A DNA stretch of 64,000 nucleotides from contig OX377202.1 in NCBI GenBank assembly GCA_947396885.1, positions 30,619,407-30,683,406 of the forward strand, written 5' to 3'. Origin of the DNA: Heligmosomoides polygyrus polygyrus (Eukaryota > Nematoda > Chromadorea > Rhabditida > Heligmosomidae). The position numbers were made by a program, and so were the translations under genes. Below are positions 45,691 to 55,574 of the stretch, one piece after another. Below the pieces are notes generated by a model, which did not search any database, was not told the DNA's origin, and saw only the letters and a list, made by a program, of their open reading frames with translations. Each line of letters starts with the position of its first letter. Position 1 is the stretch's first letter.

Positions 45691-47465
45691 TACATGACTA
45701 CCATGTACTAGAACTTAGGAATATATAATAGCTCCGTAGGATTCATCAGCTAAGGACTGTTCACCTTTAACTTGATGAATTTACGAGAAAAGAGTCCACC
45801 CCATCTCCAAGAGGATACTGGAATCCAAAATCCGAGGGCAACACAAAAAACTTTACTAAATAAGACTTCAAAAGCGTACAACAGTGCACTCTGACGAGCC
45901 CGATTATTATTGTTTTGGGCTACATGATGGACCCTCTTGTCTCCCTTCCCGTTCTCCCTGCCAATCACCCCACCGTCCAACCTACCCCCCTCTCCTCCTC
46001 CTGCTCCAATATCTTCTATGCCTACTTGGCAGCGCAAAAATACAAAGCACAACAAAAATAAAAAAGGGTCTTACCATTGACGCTCCGAAAGTTCGCCGCG
46101 CTGAGCGCTCGAGAATTTTCGCGAAAACCCCCGACATCACGTGATCGCGGTCCCGAACGGAGCAGCGCCGCCTCCGCTACAGTGCCCTGTAAGTCAAGGA
46201 TGACGCTACTCTAATCTCTTATAGTCATTTTCTAGCGATCTCGTATGTCCGCAAAATGCCGACATCAGAGTTGCGGACCAATCCCACTACAGTAACCTAA
46301 AAATCTCGGGTTGAGGATCTAAAATAGCCTCTTTCAGCCCCTTCTGGCCCCGCGGGAGGTCCGCAATATTTTGGGAGCCCGAATGCGGACATCGTCCGAC
46401 TAAGACCAAGACAGTCCAACTTCCAACACCTCTCAACACCCATTTGTCACTTTCTAGCCTCCAAAAGTCCACTTTTGTCCCCCCCCCCCCCGATTTTGTC
46501 ATTTTTTCGCGGCGAGAATGACTGCACTCCGCGTAGAAGTGCAGACTCGAAAACTCAGCTCTCCGTGAATCCTAGAAAATCAGGAAGCAACTACATTTTC
46601 CAGGTTTTATTTCATAAACCATCCCCTCTCATTGTCCGTCCCATTGCAAAGACCCTGATTGTCTTGCGAAACCTAAATGGTAACTGGGTCTTCCCTACGT
46701 CGCTACTAGAAAAGAATTATCCGACTTGTACAAGAATTTGCAGATTCTGGTAAGATAGACGTGTAGACATTACTCTTTGTTAGCGTGTTTGCATTTTCGA
46801 TGCTGCCGCCAGGGGGTTGCTGAGGAAGTTGAGCTCGTTTAATCCTATTTGTTTCCAAATGCGAAGCAGTTGATGACAGTCTGCAGTTTGAGACGAGTTC
46901 GTTCAACTGTTCACCCACACTTTGCTTACTTTCAAATCACCAGGAAGATCTGAAGTCCTTATCTCCGAATATTCCTTATATGATTGTCTATTGGAGGTGG
47001 AGCGTCGGATAAAGCGTGTATGGCGCGTGTCCATGATTGCACATCCGACACCTAATCTTACGGTGCCTATTTGATGCGTGTATCCGGTCTTATCCTGCGG
47101 CCGGCATGGACCCTCAATGATGAACAATCCTTTGCAGTACTCCATTTTTCCAACCCAATTCGTCCGGAAACCTATTATTCCAACTTACTTTCAACAACAT
47201 TTTTGGCTCCTTGCCAAAACCTTTTGTTCCTGCTCATCTCTTCTTATTCGCACCTGCAATGGAAATGCACCGCCTTGCTAAGTCGTGGAGATTGTTATGC
47301 ATTTGGGTCTACATAAACTCTCTCTGTTCAGCATGCCGCTGCAGAACACTTTCCTTTTCCACTCCGGACCATATTCTTGGAGCATGAGTGTGCCACTATA
47401 TTTCACGACTTAAATACCGACTGCCTAGCTTGTGGTCTCACAACCATCCATTTCTGTGGATATAC
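45691..47465. other. Unassigned stretch
   Basis: A run of 13 C bases lies at 46479-46491. Short CTACAGT words recur (46170, 46285). Frames at 46475-46753 and 46903-47316 have no recognised motif. The last part, from about 46930, may be the untranslated end of a Penelope-like element because of the motif at 47466-47515. Confidence 0.3.
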
Positions 47466-47515
47466 CTAAGGCCCTTGAAGAAGGCGATTTTGCCGAAACT
47501 TCGGCCAATAAACGG
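47466..47515 (+). repeat. Penelope-type tail motif
   Basis: CTTGAAGAAGGCGATTTTGC, CGAAACTTCGG and CCAATAAACGG follow the same order as the tail motif at 27614-27650 (CTGAAGAAGGCGGTTACGCC, GAAACGTAAGCC, GAATAAAGC). The shared pieces are GAAGAAGGCG, a short GC stem, GCCGAAAC and an AATAAA signal. Confidence 0.55.
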
Positions 47516-47924
47516 ATTTCCCAATCTCGAGGGCTAATCAGTATCAACAAACACCGATGCCAAGATTCAATGATAGTCTGACCTGGACACTATATTTCTT
47601 TTAATTTGAAGTATATGTGAGCCGGATATGTATTCTGAGCGAACGGCTGACAATGTGGTTCTGAAAGGAGGAGGGAATAATCTGATAGACAGCCTCGACC
47701 GACCGTTCCGTCAGTGTTGAAGGTTTGAACAGATATAGTTGACTTTTAACGTTTTGTTATGTTGATTGTTGAAGTTTTGTTGATTTGTGATTTTTTATTT
47801 TGATTTTATTTTGATTTGAATTTTTGACCTCCTTCATGTCATGAATAAATTATGTTGCCTGAAACATGTTTTCAACTTCGAATATTCTATTAGACGTGAA
47901 TGCAAGTCGTCATCAGTCATTTGA

Positions 47925-48235
47925 GACCGTCAGCAACTGGAACCGAACCAACGGCATCGCACCAGACGAGCGTGAGCACTACCCCTCGCCATTGCCGCAG
48001 CTGGCGCGACGTTCTTACGGAGGCTTGATGACTCACCACTCTCGCGCCCGGTACGTCACACAGCCAATCTGCGGTGAGGCCCCCGATTTCGGCAGGCCAT
48101 AATCGCTCAGGAGTTTCATTTTGCAATTTTCACACCCATGTTCGTAATCGCCATTCCGAGCTCTTTCTAATGATCCTGATCTCAACTTGAAGTTCCATGG
48201 GAGGTCGAAACCCTTCCCTAGTTAGTTAACTAACA
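47925..48235 (+). repeat. R2 repeat carrying a reversed tRNA-like segment (copy 2)
   Basis: It matches the copy at 17915-18228 in the same orientation: CCGTCAGCAACTGGAACCGA, GGCCATAATCGCTCAGGAG, CGAGCTCTTTC and GAAGTTCCATGGGAGG. The minus strand again has A-box-like GGGTAGTGCTCACGC and B-box-like GGTTCGGTTCC at the start of the repeat. The middle part differs strongly between the copies. Confidence 0.65.
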
Positions 48236-48461
48236 CACGTTGAGCGAGAGCGGCAATTGTGACGGGTTGTCAAAAAACTCAGGGGACGAGTTCATGAATG
48301 GCTTTGCCCAGGGTTATGTGAATATAGGGTAGAAGTTGATTTACTTGGGGCTGAATGAATAGTGGGGTACAATTACGGATACAAGAGTGTCAAACTTGCC
48401 CTTTGCCCACTATCCTATGTTGGTAGGCTTAACCACTACCATTTACCCATTATCTTACCAG

Positions 48462-49462
48462 CTATGAATTCGGCCTCAAGACAATCACACACGCTGAGCG
48501 GTAAGTTTTGAATGAAAAGAATGGCGTTCGTGTCCCTATACAGATGGACCACGCTGGCGCTGAAAAGGGACGATGAACACGTTTCTGGCGACAGCTGGAG
48601 CAATTCTGCGATCGTAAAGGGAAGAAAGATAAGAGGTGACAGGTATGTCCACTTCATGCGGTTTTCCGTATGCTGCTTAAAGTATCTGCTTTTTGTTCAT
48701 ACCACATCAAACTTATATTCGCCGAGTTAACAATCCTTAGCATTGGAGCCAGCACAGCTGTGGTATTAAAAATTCAGTGCTGTATCTTGTAGTATTGTGA
48801 TGACTCTCGAAAAGAGTAATGTGCATGGTCGATGTCCTTCTTCCACGCGCAGGTTTCGAATATTTCATACTAATCTCGAAATGTCTTCTAGTATAGTTCA
48901 CCTACGTTCACTCACGAATTCACTGGAAAAGTTCATTTCAACGTTGACGCCTCACAGTCGACGTCCGTACTTCGAACGCGACAGGACTAGTATGCGCAGG
49001 CGATTAAGTGCGAGGTGCTAACCCATTGCTAGAATGAGAAGGGCATCACCATATCATTTTAAAAGTATGTGTGTGTTCTAAAGTTATCAATCGAACATGA
49101 GCTTGCTGATTTTCACCAGATGACTCCGGTAGTTCTATTCCATGTGTTCAACGTACAGTCGTACAGTATACATCAAGTGTTCAACAAATGGAGACATGTG
49201 AGGAAACGGATCTGATTGATGGGCAGAGAAAGATGGAAGAGCTTTTCTCAACACCATCACTACATGTGGGTCGAATGTTATCGCCATGAGATTATCATCT
49301 CTGGCGCTAAAGGATGCAAACGGACTGCGGGACCTGCCGAAAAACGAAGACCTGCTGAGAGAGTTGGATGACGCACCACAGAAAGGACTCCTTGCACGTC
49401 TCAGATTTTTTAAGCCTAAGAAAGCGCCGGATCTTGCCTCAAGCAGCGGAGGCGAAGCGTGA
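48462..49462 (+). CDS. Last five exons of an unrecognised multi-exon host gene
   Basis: Exons: 48462-48500, 48544-48642, 48853-48989, 49120-49265 and 49313-49462, the last ending in TGA. The introns are 43, 210, 130 and 47 bases. Donors include GCG/GTAAGT and CAG/GTATGT and acceptors ATCTTACCAG, CCTATACAG, CACGCGCAG and TTTCACCAG. Phases agree at every junction (2, 2, 1, 0), which is strong evidence of a true gene. The peptide is hydrophilic: YEFGLKTITHAER, TLALKRDDEHVSGDSW, LEMSSSIVHLRSLTNSLEKF, QRTVVQYTSSVQQMETCEET, NGLRDLPKNEDLLRELDDAP and FFKPKKAPDLASSSGGEA at the end. It looks like a cytoplasmic tail, but no family is recognised. Upstream exons were not located. The donor of exon 3 (ACTA/GTATGC) and the last acceptor (GCTAAAG) are weaker. 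Confidence 0.65.
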
Positions 49463-50302
49463 TGAAAATTCTGCGCATCTTTCGACTCATCGTTTATCCT
49501 GACTGGGGCGACGTGTTTTTTTTTTTGCTCGCGGAAAATTCACAAACCGTATGTGAAATGCACAATGCTTGTTGAACGAATCGCTTATATTTGTGGCCAA
49601 TCGTGCGCTTCGACTGCAGTGTTATCGGAAGGTTTTTAATCAAATGACTCTTCCGATTTCCTCTCTCGCGTGAGGCTCGTGCGCATGAGCCGTACCCGCA
49701 TTGATTCATTTCAGTAGACGTTACCTCAATTTCGCAACTTCGTTTTGTCGTGGTTATCGCTTGGTTTCGTCGCCTTATTTGTCTGCTGTTGTTCGGTTTT
49801 GCTTTCAAACAAGTGGTTAACTAGTGAGACTGCTAATAAGGGAAATTAACTGAAAGGAAGGAAAATTGAAAAAGGTTTGCACGCAAAGTACTAACAGTTT
49901 TAGACAATGAAGAAAAGCAAGCGAGTTTTCACGTCACAACGACCACACCAGGTGCCGTGTTACAGATTACAGGAATGCTTTAAACGTGCAACGCCGTGTG
50001 CTATCTTGCTTAATGTTCTTTTAGGAATGTACGACATAATGTGGAAAGGGAAGTGTCGATGGAGTAGGTGTCCTATCACATTGCGTTGAATCCCAATGGA
50101 CACACATTTCTTCAGGTGTCACGCTGGCAACGTGCACAAACGATACTCTTACATTACCAGAGTATGCATATTTCTTACTGTTATATAAGGCTTATTAGAT
50201 ATGATGGCATTTTTTCAATGCATCCCAGTTAGGGTGAAAGGAACCGCAACATCTCCCGCAGCGTATGCAATGGCGAGGGTTTTTAAATAGTATTAGTTTC
50301 AG
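49463..50302. other. Unassigned stretch
   Basis: A minus frame of 104 codons (49494-49808) is unrecognised. A plus frame after a TGATTCATTTCAG acceptor at 49724 encodes a hydrophobic segment (LRFVVVIAWFRRLICLLLFG) but ends in a stop without a donor. Nothing is firm. Confidence 0.3.
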
Positions 50303-50583
50303 GAAGATGTGCCGTTGCTATGTGCACCAACAAAAACAACGTACATTTAAATTACAATTTGAAGCAGGCATAAAGGTGACCCATCACTTGGGTATCAGCA
50401 GTTTATCTTATCCCATATAAGCTACGTTTAAAAGTCATCGACAGCGTCATGGAACACGAGCTGAACCCAATAATGCTGGGCTTCGGGCGCGCACCGATAA
50501 GGGCTTCTCAAAGGCTGTTTCCAGGAGAGTCATACTTGAAGGCAGCGCACTTCACGTTGCTCGACCAGGGAATAGCGCGATGA
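50303..50583 (+). CDS. Two probable terminal exons of an unrecognised gene
   Basis: Exon 50303-50340 follows a TAGTTTCAG acceptor and ends at AAC/GTACAT. A 58-base intron ends GGGTATCAG, and exon 50399-50583 ends with TGA. The phase agrees (1). The second exon reads VYLIPYKLRLKVIDSVMEHE, NPIMLGFGRAPIRASQRLFP and ESYLKAAHFTLLDQGIAR, a sequence with normal protein composition. The first exon is short and therefore less certain. No family is recognised. It could belong to a gene downstream of the one ending at 49462. Confidence 0.5.
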
Positions 50584-50974
50584 GATGAGCTTATGAGCGA
50601 GCGAAGAAGTGTGGTGAGTAGGTGGTGGAAGCTTAATGGAATCGTGTCTTTTCCCCATAACCTGCGTGGCAGAATCTGCGCATTAACATAGGTCCCTATT
50701 CGTAGCCATGACACTGCTTATCAAGGATGTCGAGCCTTCTTGAATATATTTAAGTCACCTGTATGCTCCGTTTTGGATGGTCGCTTGAGGTTCCTATCGC
50801 AGGAGTGTGGAACCAGTGGGATAGAGACATCCTAAGAACCACTAGTGTTGCAAAGCGTCTTTCAACACTTTGACGAGGGTGATGAAGAACATTAGGCCAC
50901 CTTTATGGGATATTCTGCAGCACTTGCGTTGACTAAACGCGAGGTCTCTTGAATCGCCCTTTCACCATAAAGTA

Positions 50975-51124
50975 ATGGAAGTAGAAAAACAGATCTCCAG
51001 GCCTACATCTTTCGTAGTCTCCAGCCGCCAAGATTCGCCTAAGGCCAAGTGTTCTGCGTCATCGAAAAAAGTTAAAGAGGAAATGGAGCGGTTTCGAAGG
51101 CGGCTGTCATATCCTGCGTCAAGG
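50975..51124 (+). CDS. Possible first exon, plus strand
   Basis: From ATG at 50975 the frame encodes MEVEKQISRPTSFVVSSRQD, AKCSASSKKVKEEMERFRRR and LSYPASR, then reaches a consensus donor AGG/GTATGT. The charged helix-like composition is protein-like. A competing minus-strand exon (51113-51007) covers the same bases, so the strand is unresolved. Confidence 0.35.
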
Positions 51125-51501
51125 GTATGTAGTGCAGTGAAGCGTTAAGCGAACGAATGTTTGGATTCATTTCTAATAAATCAAACTTGTAGCTATTAAC
51201 TTTTCCTGTTTGTTATCATGAATATGACGATCTATAGGTCCTCTCGGGCTTTTTCGCCTTCAAGGTTTTCCACGAGCAAATTAAGGTATAAATAGGTCAA
51301 AAACGCAAGAAAAGGCAATGTTATCATCCTCTGATAAAATGTTCAGATGCACCGAGCTTTCTACTTACGAGTAGGCTCATGTTGATGCTTTTTACGCGGC
51401 CTGTTTTTCAAAGACGATGATCGCGGTTCAACTGCTTGCTTTAGCAGCAGCCAGTCCGCGAATGACCCAACGTCGTCTAGACCTTCGTGTATGAAAATGG
51501 A
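51007..51501 (-). CDS. Possible two-exon gene, minus strand
   Basis: Exon 51501-51369 reads IHEGLDDVGSFADWLLLKQA, VEPRSSSLKNRPRKKHQHEP and ends at a strong donor ACTC/GTAAGT. After a 255-base intron with acceptor CCTTGACGCAG, exon 51113-51007 reads YDSRLRNRSISSLTFFDDAE, LALGESWRLETTKD. The phase agrees (1). The first exon is convincing as protein sequence. The second competes with a plus-strand exon. Family unknown. Confidence 0.4.
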
Positions 51502-51659
51502 CTACTGTATACTACGCAGCTTAATTCGCTCGTGGACACATGAGCGCGGATTGGAAAAGGCGAAATACTGCTGCTGCTAGCTTGGCGTGCGAGAAAATTT
51601 ATATTTCTTGCTTTTAGGTAATTTTATTTCGGTATTTTTTCCGAAGAAAACAAATGGAA

Positions 51660-52160
51660 CCTTAACAGTATAGGAGATACATAAGGAGGGTGTTCCTCAG
51701 GCGCAACTTTGGCGAAGGAAGTCTCATGATTTGGCCTTCGTTTTCTGGATACAGACCTATTGCACTGGAGCTGATATCGTGTAATATGAACAGCTAGGAC
51801 TATCGGAGATTGCTCAGAGATCACCTGCTACCATAATTGAGGTTTCGTGTTCACAAACTGTTTTTCAGCAAGACAAAATGCATGCATCATAGTCGACTAC
51901 AGACTGGTTTAGTGCTGGTGGAATCGAACTTCTGGTGTGGCCCAGTTGTTCTCCAGGTCCTAACCTGGTAGAGAACTTGTGCGACATTCTTGAACACAAT
52001 GTTTCCAAAAATGGAAGTACTTGCTCCTCGATTTCTGATTTGAAGAACGCCATACATGAGAGAATAGTGTAGAGCAAATTGTCATTGATAACCTCATCGG
52101 TAGTATGCTAAATACAATTTTTGTTGTTTACAACAAATGTGATGTAACGAGGTTATAAAC
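51660..52160 (+). pseudogene. Tc1-type transposase, C-terminal remnant
   Basis: In three frames the order is RRNFGEGSLMIWPSFSG, RLLRDHLLP, QQDKMHAS, STTDWFSAGGIELLVWPS, a region equivalent to SPDLNPIENLW that here reads SPGPNLVENLCD, and ISDLKNAIHERIV, followed by the equivalent of LVDSMPRR as LSLITSSVVC. These follow the catalytic half of Tc1 transposases. The motif that normally holds the second catalytic aspartate survives as QQD. Stops and frameshifts make it dead. Terminal inverted repeats were not found. Confidence 0.75.
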
Positions 52161-54383
52161 GTATTTTGTTTTGTACTATTTTTGCAATGAATTGAACTCT
52201 TCTGAAGTGGACTCGTTATTTTGCACTGACTTTTCTATTAATGAAAGCACATGGTATCTTACACTGATCAGGTATCCTTCTAAGGTTTCTTTTTCTTTTC
52301 TTTTTTTCATCAGGTTTTCGCTGATGAGGAACTCGATGGTGGCGTCAAAGAGCCCGGAGGAGGTGCATAAAAATGACTCACCATAAAAGAGTTCATTACA
52401 CGTGCAAATGGGCGAATGCTAATATGTAAAGGGATCTGCCTGTCCAATCAATATTACGTACTTTGTTTCGATGTGTACGCATGACATCTTCTAATGATCT
52501 TTGCTCTCTACGTTCACGAACCATGTTGTCGCCTGCCTAGTGATTCGGTGGCTGTTTGATCACTTTTCAGCAACTATTATTTCGTAACTTTCGTATTAAA
52601 AATTTTGCCAGAACACTTTGTGGTTCTCATAAGCAAATACTGCTCTGTATCCTTTCTTAGCTCTTTGCAGTTTAGCTACCTTTCATTTATATTTCACATC
52701 TATTTTTATTGGGTCTCGTATTATTACTATTTTTTAAGTAGTAGATCCCTCTTTATCATGGGCAACAAAACGCGCTCTATTATGCCTTGCCTGATACCGT
52801 TTGCTGAGTATCATGCCTTACAATTTCATTTGCGACCTATTTCTCTTGATATCTCGCATAATAGCTACCCCACTCTTTCACTTCACCTAACATTTTTCTT
52901 AATACATTGCTTTCCTCCTTAATGTTTTAGCTTCTTACGTCTTTCTTGCTTTCTCTATGCTAGTCACGCTTTCCTCCTTAGGATAGATTGTCATTTATGG
53001 ATTCGATACCATTTTTTGCAGCTTTACTTCGTTCGTGTTCAGACGACGACGTGTTTACTCCTTTATGATCTTATTCCTTTAAAAATTTTGCTTCATTTTG
53101 TTCATCCTTTTTAATGTGGCACCCCCCATCTTCACTGATGAGCCTCAGGGTAGATGTAATATTAAAGGGCTTATTTGAAGTTGTAGCAGATTTATAGTGC
53201 TTTAGTCATATTCGTTACACAAATTAAACGTTCCACCACAAATACCTCAATATAAAGGAGGGCTTATCTTTCGCTAGCCCCAGGAAGCGCTCTCGATTCT
53301 TATTCATCCTATTACGTCTACGGTGTTAGCTACTCTCCCTATACCTTTAATTCCACCGAAGAAAATAAAACTTTAGGTGTTCATGAGCACAGCAGACAGA
53401 TGGTGAACTCGTTCAGCGTAGTCAACCCATGTCTAGCTTTCGTTGAAGTGCAAAAGAAGAGCGAGACTAAATACTTCAGCGTCGGTTGAGTCGAGAACAC
53501 TTTAAAACACTGAGCTTCTGATTTGAGTACGCACTCGTAGCATGGGCTGTCTATAAGGGTTGATCTGAAGAATCTCCTATATGGCAGCCCCATCAGGAAT
53601 AGTGCGAAAAGGTTTCGATCATGCCCAAAAGGTGACTGAAGATGAAGATCGAGCGACAAAGGTTCATTAAGCAAAACGTTGCTTTTTTGGCCTCTCTCTT
53701 TACAATTGATTCTCTTTACAATTGATTGAGAGAAACAGTTACTTCAGCGCTAGAAGGAACGGTACAGGAGGTGGGTACGTTTTGAGTCGAAGCGTGAAAG
53801 AACGTTTAACCAAAGAGTATAATTCACGCTAGAACGGCATTAAGAAGCGTTCTGCAGCCATCGTATCCACGCTTTGTAAAATACCAACCGTGAGACACAC
53901 AAGATTGCTGTTTTTATGTTCTCCTATAAAACGATGTTGCACAATCCAGTGCATGAATCTTTACATTTTCATCTTGACAGTAAGGAGCGCTTGCTTCCAT
54001 CAGAAATACTCTCAAGTGGAGTTGCGTCGTAATCGATTAGCAAATCTGTAGGGGAATTACAAATCAGAAATACTCCAAACATTAGACACATTACATTACT
54101 CCAAAAACGACGCGATGAGTCAACAAAGTCTAGAAGAGATGCGTTATACTAAAACTGCCGCCAGGAAGCGCGCAATGGTCGCGAGCCGCGCCCAGTTGTC
54201 CTGCGCTTCTCGTGTGCGATTTTTCGAAAAAAGAGGCTAGTCGTTTGACTCTAGTTGCCCCCAGCTATCGTAACGTCGGATATACAGGGGATATCGTTCC
54301 CCGGTGGCTATGGAAGAAGGCCGTTCCGTGACCTGTGGAGTGCATGAAAGACGGCCTCCATCTTCATCCGGACCGACATATCA
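52161..54383. other. AT-rich stretch without a recognised gene
   Basis: Frames at 52605-52922 (plus, hydrophobic and low complexity) and 53381-53674 (minus, 97 codons) are unrecognised. A short direct repeat ATTGATTCTCTTTACAATTG lies at 53705-53730. Part of 54100-54383 may belong to the LTR retrotransposon that follows. Confidence 0.35.
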
Positions 54384-55178
54384 GTGCGGCAGAAGATTCA
54401 GTACGTGAAGGAAGGCGTGGTAGTGCTCGACGCAGCAGCACTATGTGAAATTCCGAGACTCGCCTACAACGCCTGCACAGATTGGACCGAATTTTTTTGC
54501 GCCACCAGGAGGATAGCAGCGCATCCAGCGATCGAGGAAAACAGTATAACGGAGTTCTATCGCGTGGCTTTCCAAAAGCTAAAGCAGGATCTCAAGGAAG
54601 AGTCGCAAGCCGCAAGGAAGGTGAAAGGAGGTCCCATTGGATTTGCGGGTCCGGAAACCGCCTGATTGCTTGAAAAAGATGACCACGCGGAAGCCTCATC
54701 ACGAAGGCGGTAACGACGTATGCGGGACTTCGCGATGCCCTGGCCGGTTGGAATTCGTGTGCAATTTGGATAATCGTGTGGCCGATCGAGAACATGGCGC
54801 AGGAACAAGTAATGAAAAAAAATCGTGGATTTGGTCAAGAACCACCTAGAAGAGGGTGGACGTCTCGTAACCGCGTGGCTGCCGATTACAGAGCCAAAGG
54901 AGACTAAATGGAAGACGATGAAGCAGCTCTGGAAAACATTAGATAGCATTTTCCTAGGTTTTGGTGGTGAAAATCAGGTTGTTGTAACTGCAAGCAATTT
55001 TGTGAGAGATGGTAAAGTGTTTGTGGAAGCGGGTAGTCCTGCCCATTATTATGGTGCTTATCCTGGTGTAGGTGCTGCAAAATTGTTGTATGCTATTATA
55101 CGTAAGAGAGCCGGAAAGTTTGACCTCCCTGAGTTAGATCGGTCGGTGAAGCCACCGACTAATGGACGGGGGGGGGCA
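54384..55178 (+). pseudogene. 3'-terminal ORF of an LTR retrotransposon, function unknown
   Basis: Two frames run toward the polypurine tract. The first (54384-54665) reads VVVLDAAALCEIPRLAYNAC, ENSITEFYRVAFQKLKQDLK. The second (about 54695-55170) reads AGLRDALAGWNSCAIWIIVW, VKNHLEEGGRLVTAWLPITE, FVEAGSPAHYYGAYPGVGAA and LLYAIIRKRAGKFDLPELD. The second frame is broken once in a run of eight A bases near 54820. The ORF ends at a GGACGGGGGGGGGCA tract directly before TGTCGGGAG, the start of an LTR, so it occupies the position of an env-like or accessory ORF. I do not recognise the domain. GC content falls sharply after about 54940. Confidence 0.5.
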
Positions 55179-55574
55179 TGTCGGGAGCGGACGGCAGGCC
55201 GCCGCTCAAGTGGAGAGCATGCTAGGCGAGAAGAAAGGCTGCCCGAAGGATGAGATCTGCTCCAATCACGAATCTCGTTTTGGATGACGTTTCGTTTAGG
55301 TTAAAGACAAAAACATGCTCCAGGGACCCCCGCCGTCTGCTCTGCGCCCTTTGATCAGTTTGGCGCCTCTCAGAATCTTGGGCCTCCGGCCTTCATTCGA
55401 ATGTCGTCGTCGTCCGTGGTCTCCACCGCTGTTGTGGATCGTTTCTTTGATTGTTTGTTGTTTTTCTATTGTGTACGTTGCCGATAAAACCTCTTTGTTC
55501 TCCTGTGTTCTCGTTGCTGGAGTATCCGCTACAACTGTCGATATCGTCAGCCCTTAGACTTCCGGTCCACTACA
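55179..55574 (+). mobile_element. 3' long terminal repeat
   Basis: The block opens with TGTCGGGAGCGG straight after a G-rich polypurine tract (55165-55176) and can be read to CCACTACA, giving TG...CA ends and about 396 bp. It contains CCGATAAAACC near 55480, a possible polyadenylation signal. No second LTR copy is present in the window, and hAT-A6 begins at the inner edge, so the boundary at 55574 is tentative. Confidence 0.55.

Noticed and set aside
51237..51285. 48-base plus-strand microexon (VLSGFFAFKVFHEQIK)
   Set aside because: Phase would fit after 51124, but the acceptor is weak and the minus-strand exon pair competes for the same region.
52605..52922. 105-codon hydrophobic plus-strand frame
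   Set aside because: Phe/Tyr/Ser-rich composition follows from T-rich DNA. No start context, homology or splice support.
53110..53140. Hammerhead ribozyme from CTGATGAGCC
   Set aside because: The first core box is present, but no GAAA follows a stem at the right distance.
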